Position numbers and translations under genes: made by a program. From NCBI RefSeq assembly GCF_000614205.1, contig NZ_BAKN01000009.1, forward strand, positions 1-64,000: a stretch of DNA of 64,000 nucleotides, given 5' to 3'. The DNA comes from Hoylesella saccharolytica JCM 17484 (GTDB lineage: Bacteria > Bacteroidota > Bacteroidia > Bacteroidales > Bacteroidaceae). Below the pieces are notes generated by a model. It ran no database searches. It saw nothing but the letters and a program-made list of their open reading frames with translations, and had not been told where the DNA came from. Below, in pieces: positions 18,298 through 27,718 of this stretch (within the stretch, counting starts at the first letter, position 1; every line of letters starts with the position of its first letter).

Positions 18298-19215
18298 ATG
18301 GTAAACTTAAATATCGACATTCCTGACGGTTTTTTAGAAGAAGAAACACGATGCGGCCACCTCGTAAGCCGACAAACAAAAGAACTTTGGGCCATAGAAC
18401 TTGACTTGTTGCACGAGCTGAGACGGGTTTGCGAAAAGCACGGACTGAAGTTTGCGGCCGACTGCGGAACGCTTTTAGGTGCCATTCGGCACAAAGGATT
18501 CATTCCTTGGGATGACGATGTAGACGTATGTATGTTGCGTAGCGACTACGAAAAGCTGTGTGAGGTGGCGCCAAAAGAACTGAAATATCCTTACGAATGG
18601 CTGACCCACGACACGGACAATCGGTTTAATAAGGGATTTGCAAAGTTATGTAATTCGCTCACCACTGCCATTGAAAACCCATATTGGAAAAGAAACCAGG
18701 GTGTTTTTATCGATATTTTTCCATTAGACAACCTAACACAAGATGCTGAACAACTTGAAAAACAAAAGCACGACGTGTTGCAATGGGAAAGAAGATACTT
18801 GCGTATGACGGAGTGTTTATTTGCTTACAACCCACATGAGCCGATGCCGTTAGGTAAAAGAATGGGCAGATTGTTGCACCGGTATTATTACATCCTCACC
18901 GGAAAAGGATTGAAAGAGGGAAATCGACGCTTTAAAGAGTACGAAAAAGCTTGCAAACGATTTAACGACGAACCGTTGGAATTTGCCTGCGACGTGGCTT
19001 TTGGGGTACACGTAATGAAAGATAAGGTATTGAAAAAAGATTTTGATAATCTGCAGGAGATGGATTTCGAGTTTACCAAAATACCTGTTATGCCGCATTA
19101 CGACGAGTATCTCAAGTCGCAATACGGCGATTACATGAAGCCCGTTAGAGGTACCAGTCATTTCATTTTGCAAGGTATAGACACCGACAAACCTTATACC
19201 GAGTATATTCAATAA
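18298..19215 (+). CDS. LicD family phosphotransferase-like protein
   Basis: A 305-residue cytosolic protein of the LicD family, nucleotidyltransferase-fold enzymes that attach phosphocholine or related groups to surface glycans. The defining signature is present: LLHELRRVCEKHGLKFAADCGTLLGAIRHKGFIPWDDDVDVCM, with the metal-binding Asp cluster at residues 72-74 and 76, then GVFIDIFPLDNL. No capsule or glycosyltransferase genes lie nearby, so the acceptor is unknown. It has its own promoter downstream of a repeat and is convergent with the TlpA-type gene that follows. Confidence 0.88.
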   Translation: MVNLNIDIPDGFLEEETRCGHLVSRQTKELWAIELDLLHELRRVCEKHGLKFAADCGTLLGAIRHKGFIPWDDDVDVCMLRSDYEKLCEVAPKELKYPYEWLTHDTDNRFNKGFAKLCNSLTTAIENPYWKRNQGVFIDIFPLDNLTQDAEQLEKQKHDVLQWERRYLRMTECLFAYNPHEPMPLGKRMGRLLHRYYYILTGKGLKEGNRRFKEYEKACKRFNDEPLEFACDVAFGVHVMKDKVLKKDFDNLQEMDFEFTKIPVMPHYDEYLKSQYGDYMKPVRGTSHFILQGIDTDKPYTEYIQ

Positions 19216-19268
19216 GACTTGTCAACGGGGCGGAGCAATACAGAAATCAAATGAAAGACATCTATCTG

Positions 19269-20618
19269 TCAGTTTAACCCTTCGAGATAGGCTTTCAGTT
19301 TATCACCATCGCTGGGGCGCGGTGCATCATACTGCATCAAATTTCCTTCTTTATCATAAATAAGAAAGAACGGAATTCCTCTGATATTAAGGGCCTTCGG
19401 GAGCGAATTATCTGCATTGAGCCACTGTAAGCCATGCAGATTAAGCTGTTTAACAGCCTTCTTCCAATCGCTCTCCGTACGGTCAATGGAGATACTGACA
19501 AACTTAACGAGCGGGTTCTTTAATTCGTTTTCCAGTCGTTGAAGATGAGGTATTTCCTTACGACAAGGTACACACCACGATGCCCAAAGGTCGATATAGA
19601 CGTAAAAGCCACGTAAACTACTAAAGTCTACGGTGTTTCCTGCTGCGTCAGTAAGATGTGCTTTCGCCGGAAAACGCTTGTCAGAAATGCTCTTTTGATT
19701 ATCTTTAAACTCTTGCACATAGTCGGCAGAAAGCCTATAAGTATGTACCGCCTGCTGTAAATCGTCTAATTTGTCTTTACTATCCGGTTTAAAACTGTAA
19801 TGGGTAATGTAATTAGTGATAATAAAATCAGTTAATCGGCGAGTTACAGTTGTATCTTTAAATTGTTGATATACCGTTTTTAAACGTTCATTCAGTCCTT
19901 TGGCAGGGGGTAACACCTTCATTAAACATTGTATACCGGCCTGAAAATAGAGCGCCATATCGGTATCAAGCAGTTTTAAATCGGGCTGACAGAGATTGAG
20001 AAAGCTCTCTTTTTCAGCCGCCTCTGCAGATGTTTTTGTAGAATTAGGAATCATCAGGTAGGAGGCATAAGCATCCATTATCGCCCATAACCGAATATAA
20101 CGACTTACCATTTCGTTAGTTTCGTAAGTACGAATGATAGAATCGGCTGTGGTGTAATATTGTTTCAGAAAAGCCGAACGCTCGCCCAATGTCATCTCGT
20201 TGCTATGCCGCCAGAAGGCACGCAGATTGTTACGGGCTATCAGACTGTAAGCAGAAAGCGCCTTGTTGTTCTTATCCAAGTTAAGCATGGGGTCACCATC
20301 TATAAAGGTAAGTTTTAGTTTTACCCCTTGTTTATCGGGCTGCACATAAAACGGTACCTGCATTTGGGTCTGCGAATTTGTGCTGTACAGATAGTACAGA
20401 CCTGTTTTTGAAATTGGGACATCACCCGAAAACGCCGCTTTTTTCATGGCCAGCGGAATTAGTTCCTGCCCAGTGAGCGACATCGGAACGGCAAAGAAAT
20501 TGAATCCCTCCATATCTTTTGCATGACCAACACCCTCAATGTGAAGGGTTTGAGCAGTAGTTGCCGTAGCAAAAAGCAAAGCAACAAGCGTGAGGTAAAC
20601 GGCTTTTATTAATTTCAT
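19269..20618 (-). CDS. TlpA-like thioredoxin-domain protein
   Basis: A 449-residue exported protein. Signal peptide (MKLIKAVYLTLVALLFATAT), then about 300 residues of helical and DUF4369-like sequence, then a C-terminal TlpA/AhpC-type thioredoxin domain with the redox motif WCVPC (Cys349 and Cys352) and the cis-Pro region IRGIPFFLIYDKEG. It probably reduces or isomerises periplasmic disulfides. Its start codon overlaps the stop of the PKD-like gene by 4 bp (ATGA), so the two are translationally coupled, and it closes the SusC-SusD-DUF4843-PKD operon. Confidence 0.88.
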   Translation of the reverse strand: MKLIKAVYLTLVALLFATATTAQTLHIEGVGHAKDMEGFNFFAVPMSLTGQELIPLAMKKAAFSGDVPISKTGLYYLYSTNSQTQMQVPFYVQPDKQGVKLKLTFIDGDPMLNLDKNNKALSAYSLIARNNLRAFWRHSNEMTLGERSAFLKQYYTTADSIIRTYETNEMVSRYIRLWAIMDAYASYLMIPNSTKTSAEAAEKESFLNLCQPDLKLLDTDMALYFQAGIQCLMKVLPPAKGLNERLKTVYQQFKDTTVTRRLTDFIITNYITHYSFKPDSKDKLDDLQQAVHTYRLSADYVQEFKDNQKSISDKRFPAKAHLTDAAGNTVDFSSLRGFYVYIDLWASWCVPCRKEIPHLQRLENELKNPLVKFVSISIDRTESDWKKAVKQLNLHGLQWLNADNSLPKALNIRGIPFFLIYDKEGNLMQYDAPRPSDGDKLKAYLEGLN

Positions 20619-22111
20619 AAGCTGGGTTTATAGATAATACTGCTGATTCTATCGGCCACATTTCGATATTCGGCAACAGGTGTAATATGTCCCTGATTGT
20701 CGGTTTTAATATCAGCACATTTATAAATATAGAAGTTGCCGCGCTGTGTGGCTACAGTACAGGTAGCCACATAAAGTTCGTCTGAATCGGCGTTAACACC
20801 CATATAGGTGATCATTTCGCCTTCAGAGAAAGTAATGGCCCATTCGTTTTGTTGCGGCATTGGCGCAGCGGCTGAGGGCAGAAAAACGTAAATACGATTA
20901 TCAATGGGATAGAAATAGCGATTGTTTTTCTCAGAAAAAGCAAAGCGGGTGCCACGTTGCGGAACGGCAGTAGAACTGTTAACAGTTATCGCAGTCTTTG
21001 TTCCCGGTCCATTTTGGGCAATGTAAGGAATACCCGCAAACTCGTGCAGATAATACTGAGAAGGGTTAGTCTTAGAAACTGTGAGCACCAACTCGTTGCG
21101 AATATATCCTTGCGGACCGGTTAAAAAAGCAGAAATAATATTCTCTTCGGCTAAAATGGTACCTGTAGTACAGATGTCACCCGTATTGATATCCAATTCT
21201 TTCACTTCGCTTGTACCATAATCTACAAACATATTGGTGTAATTGGTATTGCCCCACGCTGTGTAAGAACATTGAAAACAATCGTCAAAAGTTAATCCTT
21301 TGTAGCTTTTATACTCGTATGGGAACATATAAGCCAAGTTCAGATTCACGAATTTCTTGGCAATACTATCATAGACAAACGGACTATAACCGTCGGCAAA
21401 GAATCCCGTTGCTTTGAACCCCCTGAATACATCCTCGTAGTTAATGTTGGAAATGATGGTAAATGTGTTAGGGTCGAAGAAATAACAACGGTCTTCGGTC
21501 GATGCTAAAATACGATGAACAGTAGTAGGCCACGTAATAACTCCGCGTATCGCACCCTTGATATTACGCAAACTTATATTCTCGTTCATACGTTCAATAA
21601 TATGCTCCATAGAGATTTGCGGTATGCCGGCAGCTATCTCTTCAGGAGTCATAATCTTAACAAAGGCAAGATTACCTTTGCCTTGCGGGTCGTTACTGAC
21701 AAGCAGATATCCCTTTTCAAACGTGCGATTGATATTAATTTGATAATCTGCTGCAACGCCTACACTGCCGTCGGTAACAGTAAGATGGGCATAATAGGTG
21801 CCACCGGAAAGGAATTTGTAGGTTAAATTCTGGTCGGTGCTAACCTGTTCTAATGTTCCTTTTACTCCATCCTTATAAGTACCAATGCTCCACCGATATT
21901 GCAACGGGGAATCACCACTATACTGAATAGTGGGCCTAATGATACAATCTTCGCCCAAATTAAAGTTAACAACGGGCATGTCGGTATTGTTGTTACTTGC
22001 AATGGTAAGTGTTGGGATGGGGTTCCCTCCATATGAACTCTCGTCGTTGATGCAAGATGAAAGACCAAACAACAACACGGAAAGGAGAAATAATATATGT
22101 TTCTTATTCAT
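20615..22111 (-). CDS. PKD-like family lipoprotein
   Basis: A 498-residue surface or periplasmic lipoprotein: signal peptide with lipobox LSSC (Cys20, then INDESS). An N-terminal PKD-like segment (about residues 35-130: NLGEDCIIRPTIQYSGDSPLQYRWSIG, GGTYYAHLTVTDGSVG) precedes a larger domain with repeated FYIY/YFYP-type strands, possibly a propeller. In Bacteroidetes such proteins recur beside SusC/SusD, DUF4843 and thioredoxin or metalloprotease genes, as here; their ligand is not known to me. It lies 18 bp after the DUF4843 gene. Confidence 0.8.
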   Translation of the reverse strand: MNKKHILFLLSVLLFGLSSCINDESSYGGNPIPTLTIASNNNTDMPVVNFNLGEDCIIRPTIQYSGDSPLQYRWSIGTYKDGVKGTLEQVSTDQNLTYKFLSGGTYYAHLTVTDGSVGVAADYQININRTFEKGYLLVSNDPQGKGNLAFVKIMTPEEIAAGIPQISMEHIIERMNENISLRNIKGAIRGVITWPTTVHRILASTEDRCYFFDPNTFTIISNINYEDVFRGFKATGFFADGYSPFVYDSIAKKFVNLNLAYMFPYEYKSYKGLTFDDCFQCSYTAWGNTNYTNMFVDYGTSEVKELDINTGDICTTGTILAEENIISAFLTGPQGYIRNELVLTVSKTNPSQYYLHEFAGIPYIAQNGPGTKTAITVNSSTAVPQRGTRFAFSEKNNRYFYPIDNRIYVFLPSAAAPMPQQNEWAITFSEGEMITYMGVNADSDELYVATCTVATQRGNFYIYKCADIKTDNQGHITPVAEYRNVADRISSIIYKPSL

Positions 22112-22129
22112 TATTCGTGATTTTGAGGG

Positions 22130-22887
22130 TTAAAACTCGGGCACCGACTGCCATTCTATATCGCTAGGATGGTCTTTGTAAAGCGGTATCAGTACATACT
22201 GCTTTAAAAAATCACTATATAAGGCAAAGGGTCCACGCCGTTCTTTGGCGTTAACGAAGTAATCGCCATAGCGCTTTACAATTTCCTTATAAATCTTATC
22301 GTTAGCCTTTGGAGCCAGTTCGTAAAAATATTTAAAGAAAAGTTGTGCCGACTTGTACGAATAAACGGGTAACGGAGACCACTCGCTCCACCACTCGGGG
22401 CGCAGCGTAGGCCGGATATCGCTGTAGATAATCTTAAAGCTTTTGTTACCTACGGCTCTAAGAACCTCATTCTCTTTAATTCGAAACACAACCTTTTTAG
22501 CCCGTTGTTGGATATCCGGATCCTTGTCCCTCAGCAGGTTAATGTCTACCAGGCTTGCACTTTACCCGCCGGAAGGATGGAATTGGTAATGGTATAATGG
22601 GTTCCTTCCACCATGTCGCCTGCACCGCTGACCGCTTCGATGTATATGGGGCGGTCGTGTTGAGAGGGCATTCCCATCAAAGTTACGGGTATCTGAATGG
22701 TATGTGTTTGCGCTATGTCATAATTAAAAGCATAGCTCACACTATCTATCTGCTCGCCATTAGAATTTTTATATTCAAAAAAAACAGAGTCTTTTTGCTT
22801 CGTATCGTAGAGCTTATAGTCGTCTTCTGTGCAGGCTGCCAGCATTGTCAGCGCGACAAGCACTGCGTATTGATATACCTTTTTCAT
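22130..22887 (-). CDS. DUF4843 lipoprotein, frameshifted
   Basis: Lipoprotein of the DUF4843 family (about 252 residues after repair). Signal MKKVYQYAVLVALTMLAAC with the lipid Cys at 19, then TEDDYKLYDTKQKDSVFFEY, a family-like start. The frame breaks at about 22547: the first part ends VQAW followed by a stop, while the continuation reads VDINLLRDKDPDIQQ and runs to WQSVPEF. Adding one G to TGG-TAG (coding strand) restores a continuous reading frame. It lies between susD (14 bp) and the PKD-like gene (18 bp), fitting a role as an accessory surface component of this TonB-dependent uptake system (inference). Confidence 0.82.
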
Positions 22888-22901
22888 CGTTCTAAGTGAT
22901 T

Positions 22902-24362
22902 TTAGGGTCTGTATTCGTACTCTTCCTGAGGTATGGGAATAACGTAAACTGTGTTACTGGCCGGTATGGTTCTACTTTCCATATTACTCACAATGTCTCG
23001 TTTCAACCGCTTCATATTATACCATGCCTGCCCCTCACCAAACATTTCTTTGCGGTATTCGTGATAAATCATATCCGCAGTAAGGGTTTTTCCCTGTTTT
23101 TCCAACGAGGCAAGTCCTCGACTTTGCACCTCTTTGTCGTAGTATTGAAGGGCCTTATTATATTGGGTTGTCAACAAAGCATCGGCTGCAATCAGATAAA
23201 GTTCGGCACTATGCAATAGAGAGATACCTTTGATCAGACTATTACCGTTGGGCCGAGTTTGCCCTTCAATGGTATAATAATCAACCATTTTTAATAAGAA
23301 GGCTATTCCGGTGGTTTGCTTAAAGTGATCTAATCGGCGGTCTTGTTCAGTGTTGTTGATATCCATTTTATAAACTTCGGTAAAAGGTTCAAGGTAAGTT
23401 GAGCCACTTCCGGAGCCGTTATAATATGGATTATACGAAAAGAAGCTGGTATGTTCGTAAAGATACGACTTCACGGTAGCTACATACGAGGTGGAATAAA
23501 TTCCGAAAAGGGTTTCCTTAGGCGAGAGAACGCCTGCCACATAATCTTTAATTTCATTCTCGTCTACGAGCGGAAACGCACCGCTTGCAATAACTTGCTC
23601 GGCATATTGCGCAGCATGGACAAGATCGCCTTTCATCCAATAAACACGGGCGAGCAGTGCACGCACGGCAAAAAGATTGAGATGCGTTTCCCGATAATTG
23701 AGAAATTTCTCGTAATTATTGTTACGATGAGGATAAGCAATGATGTTTTCATCATCTTTTAATAACTGTTCAGCCTCTGTCAGGTCGGCAATAATCAGCC
23801 GATAATCCTCTTCTACTGTAACAAATGGCTTGACAGTGGGCGAATATTCCCTCACATAAGGAATACCTGTCGAAGACATTTCAGTAGGCGCAAACAACCT
23901 CAGCAAGTCGAAATGAAGCATGGCTCGTGCCGCCAACATCTCGCCTTTATAATAATTATACAGCGGAAGCGAAGTCGTATTCCAAGATTGCAGTTGGTCA
24001 AGAATATTATTGGCATAGCCGATAACTTGATAAGCAGATGTCCAAGTGTCTTTAAACATCGTGCGTACACCGCTGTCTTCGGTGTAATTATACTTTCCGA
24101 GCGCTACGCCCGATATGCTTCCACAATATAAATTCTGTGCCAAAACTTCATTAATACCCCACGTTAGGTTCATGCCATATAGTTCTTTACTCTGTAATCC
24201 TCCATAAACACCATAAATGGCATCTTCAAAACCGCGTGCATTTACAAAGAGTTCTCGCTCTAATTTTTCTGCCTTGGGACGTACATCAAGAAAATTGTCG
24301 CATGCCGTTAAAAGTAGTGTGCAAGCCGAAAGCAGAAATATTTTATTTGCAATTTTATTCAT
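22902..24362 (-). CDS. SusD/RagB family surface lipoprotein
   Basis: A 486-residue ligand-binding lipoprotein partnered with the SusC upstream (31 bp gap). Lipobox LLLTAC (Cys20) then DNFLDVRPKAEKLERELF, a typical SusD start. The helical TPR-like motif LAARAMLHFDLLRLFAPT, the ISLLHSAELYLIAADALL segment and the final YVIPIPQEEYEY are present. Nearer the C-terminus the usual RxxE motif reads YHEYRKEMFGEGQAWYNMKRL. Second gene of the five-gene minus-strand operon. Confidence 0.94.
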   Translation of the reverse strand: MNKIANKIFLLSACTLLLTACDNFLDVRPKAEKLERELFVNARGFEDAIYGVYGGLQSKELYGMNLTWGINEVLAQNLYCGSISGVALGKYNYTEDSGVRTMFKDTWTSAYQVIGYANNILDQLQSWNTTSLPLYNYYKGEMLAARAMLHFDLLRLFAPTEMSSTGIPYVREYSPTVKPFVTVEEDYRLIIADLTEAEQLLKDDENIIAYPHRNNNYEKFLNYRETHLNLFAVRALLARVYWMKGDLVHAAQYAEQVIASGAFPLVDENEIKDYVAGVLSPKETLFGIYSTSYVATVKSYLYEHTSFFSYNPYYNGSGSGSTYLEPFTEVYKMDINNTEQDRRLDHFKQTTGIAFLLKMVDYYTIEGQTRPNGNSLIKGISLLHSAELYLIAADALLTTQYNKALQYYDKEVQSRGLASLEKQGKTLTADMIYHEYRKEMFGEGQAWYNMKRLKRDIVSNMESRTIPASNTVYVIPIPQEEYEYRP

Positions 24363-24393
24363 AAGCCCTGTATTATTTATAGATATGCAACGG

Positions 24394-27300
24394 TTAAAAT
24401 GTGATGTTAAGGGTAAAATTCACATCTCGACTATAGGGATAAGCCGTTCCTCGTTCATATTTGGCTGAAGTAAAACGGAACAAATCTTGTGTACCGACAC
24501 TTAAATAAGCTCGCTCGGCGAATACTTTTTTTGCCCATTCACCGGGTATGTCATACCTCAACTGCAATCCAGAAAACCAAAATTCGTTATCTTTCTCTAC
24601 AAATCGGTCGGTATAAACATAAGATTTTCCACCGGTTGTAGAAATGTTCAGATAGGGAACAACATCGCCCGGACGACTCCATCGCTCAGTAAAAGCACGT
24701 ATATCGGCATTTTTCTGTGGATCGATATTCTCGATTTTAGCTGCCCGAGTTGTGTTATACATCTTACCACCAAAACGATAAGAGAAGTTGACACTCAGTA
24801 GAAAACGTTTGTATCTGAACTGTGAAGAAATGCTACCTTGCAATGTTGGAGTGGCGTCTCCACAATTAACCTGATCTTTTACATCGTATGTGTAGGTATA
24901 ACTTCCATCGGTTTTGATAAAGATTTCTTTACCCGAAGCAGGGTCAATGCCGGCCGAACGAACCGCATAAATAGCTGTTGGCGATTCTCCTTCGCGATAT
25001 TGCAGACGTGGAGCAGCGGTATTTGTGCTCTTCGCATTTTCGCTATTCCATCGTTTTAAAGCATCGCTAATACCTAAAATGGTGGTAGAACGATGCAATC
25101 CGTTAACAGAAACCGACCACATTTTATCATTCTTATCCAATAGTTTTGCCCATACTGAGAACTCGTAACCATTGCTTTTCTGACGTCCAATATTGCTTTT
25201 TACACTGGTTGCACCTGATGAAGGAGGTAGCGACATATCAATCAACATATCGTCAGTCATCTCCCGATAATAGTCAAAATTGATATTAAGCCGTTCTCCA
25301 AGCAATGAAGAGGTAAGGCCGATGTTCATTTTTTTTGTTGTCTGCCACGTCAAATCCGGGTTCGACATACCGTAAGGAATGGCGCCCACACCCGAATAAT
25401 GCAGGTAATTATTGCTGTAATGATAGGTTGTTACCGCCTGATAGCTGGAGAATTTTACACTTCCTGTGTAGCCGTAACTTCCCCGTAAACGCAGAGAATT
25501 AACCCATCCCAGCTTCTTAATAAAGTCTTCATTGTGAAGGTTATAACCCATACCGGTACTCCAAAAGGGTGCGTAACGGTTGTTTGCTCCAAACTTAGAA
25601 GAGCCTGATAAACGATAGGAGCCATCAACAAAATAGCGCATTTTCCACACAAAATTAGCCGAAACAAAGGCTCCAACACTGGTTGCTATATCCTCAGAAC
25701 CCTCCGGTTGCTTACCGGCAGGATAGCTTGAGGCATAACTGATATCGTTTAAGCCATCACTTAAAAATCCCGTTGCCGAAAGCATTCGTGAATAGCTGCG
25801 CTGTTTTTTGATTTCCCCACCGGCATTTACGGTTAGCATGGTACCATCATCATCTACATGATGAATCCAGTTGCCCACCATCTTTGCCGCCTGATTTTCG
25901 CTTCCGGTATTGCCCAATCGGTACAAACCCTTTTGCATATTATCAGTCGTTGTGGTATAAAGGTTGCTCTCGGGCGAAGTAAAAGCATCGCTCGTACCAC
26001 GCGAAGAACTATAAGACCCCTGCGCTGTGATATAAAGATTAGGTCTGAAATTATACCTCAAATCCAAGGAAATATCAGTAGTTCGGGTTTCTGATTTAGA
26101 AAAACTACTCAGTGATGCTTCGTATAACGGATTATTCTGATTAAAAGAGAGCGTTCGACGGAGGTTTCCATGTGAATCAAAAGGCGAGTCGTAAGGGTTT
26201 GCTTCTGTGTAGTTGGTAAACGCTCCATACTTCGAATGCTCCACATCCACTTGGTCATAACCCGCTCTTACTGTAAGAATAAGGTTTTTGACAGCTCGGT
26301 AAGAGAGATAAACATTCATACCGTAGCGAGTTCTGCCATCAGCTTTCATCACTCCTTGTTTGTCGCTGTACGTACCGTTTACATTGTAATCGAGTCCTTG
26401 TCCACGTCCTGAAACGGATAAAGAATGTGTATGCGAGAAACTGTTACGTATGGCTTTCGATATCCAATCGGTATTGATACCGCTGCTAACCCATGCCAAT
26501 TTATCAAAATAAGTTTGGTCTAACGACCCACTATTTGATTGATACAAACCGGCCAAACGCTCTAATTCGAGCTTTTGGGCGGCATTACACAAGTCGTAAC
26601 TACTTAAATCGGCAAAACTGAAAACAGGAGTCAGCGCGTAACGCACCTTTACCGGCGACTGACTAACTCGTTTTCGTTCTACCACAATTACACCATTGGC
26701 AGCATTTTCACCATAGAGTGAGGTGGCCGAAGCATCCTTTAAGATGTCCACTCGTTCAATATCATTGATATCAATATCATAAAGGGCTTGCAGCGATTGC
26801 TCAACACCATCGATGACAATAAGCGGTGTATTGAGTCCGGCTTCATTGTCTGTGGCTAATGAAGTGGTACTGCGTATCACCAAGTCGGGCAGGTTATTGG
26901 GGTTACTACCCATGGCATTGTTCTGCGTAATCGAAATTCCTGCGTCCAAAACAGAAAGGGCTTGCAAGATATTTGTTGGCGAAACACCGCGCAATTCTTC
27001 ACCGTTATAGGTTTTAGCAGCACCTGTAAAGGTTTGTTTGCTGCGTGTATAAAATCCCGTTACAACAACTTCGTCCAGCTGTTTATCTTCGTGCATTACA
27101 ATATTCTGCTGCAAAGACTCGCTTCCACCATTAAAACTGATGGTCTGAGACTTCATTCCCACATATGAAAACGTAACCTTACACGTTCCTTGCGGAATGT
27201 ATAGCCGATACCGTCCCTCAGCATTTGTTATGGCATTACGCTTCATTCCGTTTATCTGCACGGTTACCCCAATAAGCGGTTCGTTACCTTTGTCGGTCAC

Positions 27301-27468
27301 ATTACCCGATAACAGTCTTTCGCCTGTGCGCTTTTCATCAGTTTGCTGCAGTGTACTTGCCTGTTTGTTTGCTGTTGCCTGTATTGTAAAGGGCTGAATA
27401 ATAGGCAATAAGAAAAAAGCAAACAACCCGATTTGCTTAGTACATCTCATCTGTTTAACGTTTCTCAT
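24394..27468 (-). CDS. SusC/RagA TonB-dependent outer-membrane transporter
   Basis: Outer-membrane receptor of about 1024 residues, intact. Signal peptide (QIGLFAFFLLPIIQPFTIQA), CarboxypepD_reg-like domain (LSGNVTDKGNEPLIGVTVQINGM), linker LDEVVVTGFYTRSKQTFTGA, plug (NILQALSVLDAGISI, DINDIERVDILKDASATSLYG) and beta barrel ending DVNFTLNITF. The start at 27468 (ATG, MRNVKQ) is chosen because the -7 box at 27525-27517 puts transcription start near 27510, which rules out the longer reading that begins at 27546. First gene of an operon with susD, DUF4843, PKD-like and TlpA-like genes. Confidence 0.94.
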   Translation of the reverse strand: MRNVKQMRCTKQIGLFAFFLLPIIQPFTIQATANKQASTLQQTDEKRTGERLLSGNVTDKGNEPLIGVTVQINGMKRNAITNAEGRYRLYIPQGTCKVTFSYVGMKSQTISFNGGSESLQQNIVMHEDKQLDEVVVTGFYTRSKQTFTGAAKTYNGEELRGVSPTNILQALSVLDAGISITQNNAMGSNPNNLPDLVIRSTTSLATDNEAGLNTPLIVIDGVEQSLQALYDIDINDIERVDILKDASATSLYGENAANGVIVVERKRVSQSPVKVRYALTPVFSFADLSSYDLCNAAQKLELERLAGLYQSNSGSLDQTYFDKLAWVSSGINTDWISKAIRNSFSHTHSLSVSGRGQGLDYNVNGTYSDKQGVMKADGRTRYGMNVYLSYRAVKNLILTVRAGYDQVDVEHSKYGAFTNYTEANPYDSPFDSHGNLRRTLSFNQNNPLYEASLSSFSKSETRTTDISLDLRYNFRPNLYITAQGSYSSSRGTSDAFTSPESNLYTTTTDNMQKGLYRLGNTGSENQAAKMVGNWIHHVDDDGTMLTVNAGGEIKKQRSYSRMLSATGFLSDGLNDISYASSYPAGKQPEGSEDIATSVGAFVSANFVWKMRYFVDGSYRLSGSSKFGANNRYAPFWSTGMGYNLHNEDFIKKLGWVNSLRLRGSYGYTGSVKFSSYQAVTTYHYSNNYLHYSGVGAIPYGMSNPDLTWQTTKKMNIGLTSSLLGERLNINFDYYREMTDDMLIDMSLPPSSGATSVKSNIGRQKSNGYEFSVWAKLLDKNDKMWSVSVNGLHRSTTILGISDALKRWNSENAKSTNTAAPRLQYREGESPTAIYAVRSAGIDPASGKEIFIKTDGSYTYTYDVKDQVNCGDATPTLQGSISSQFRYKRFLLSVNFSYRFGGKMYNTTRAAKIENIDPQKNADIRAFTERWSRPGDVVPYLNISTTGGKSYVYTDRFVEKDNEFWFSGLQLRYDIPGEWAKKVFAERAYLSVGTQDLFRFTSAKYERGTAYPYSRDVNFTLNITF

Positions 27469-27516
27469 ACAGTTTATAGCTTTTAAGAGCGTTCTTTTAT
27501 ACAAATGCGTTAAGGC

Positions 27517-27525
27517 GCAAATATA
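27517..27525 (-). promoter_or_regulatory. -7 box for the SusC-TlpA operon
   Basis: TATATTTGC on the minus strand, about 49 bp before the chosen susC start. No obvious -33 TTTG at the usual distance. Confidence 0.6.
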
Positions 27526-27718
27526 CAAAATATTCAAACAAATCAATATTTTTCCGTATCTTTTTCTATCGAATTGTTTGTTTTATCTCTTTTGCTCTCT
27601 AAGTTTTTTATATATAACAAGGTATAACGCAAAACAAACTTCGAATGTAAGAAAACAAAGTTTTTATTGAACGCAGTAATTGAAATGGTGCTGCAAAGGA
27701 TAGATTACTGATAACTGT

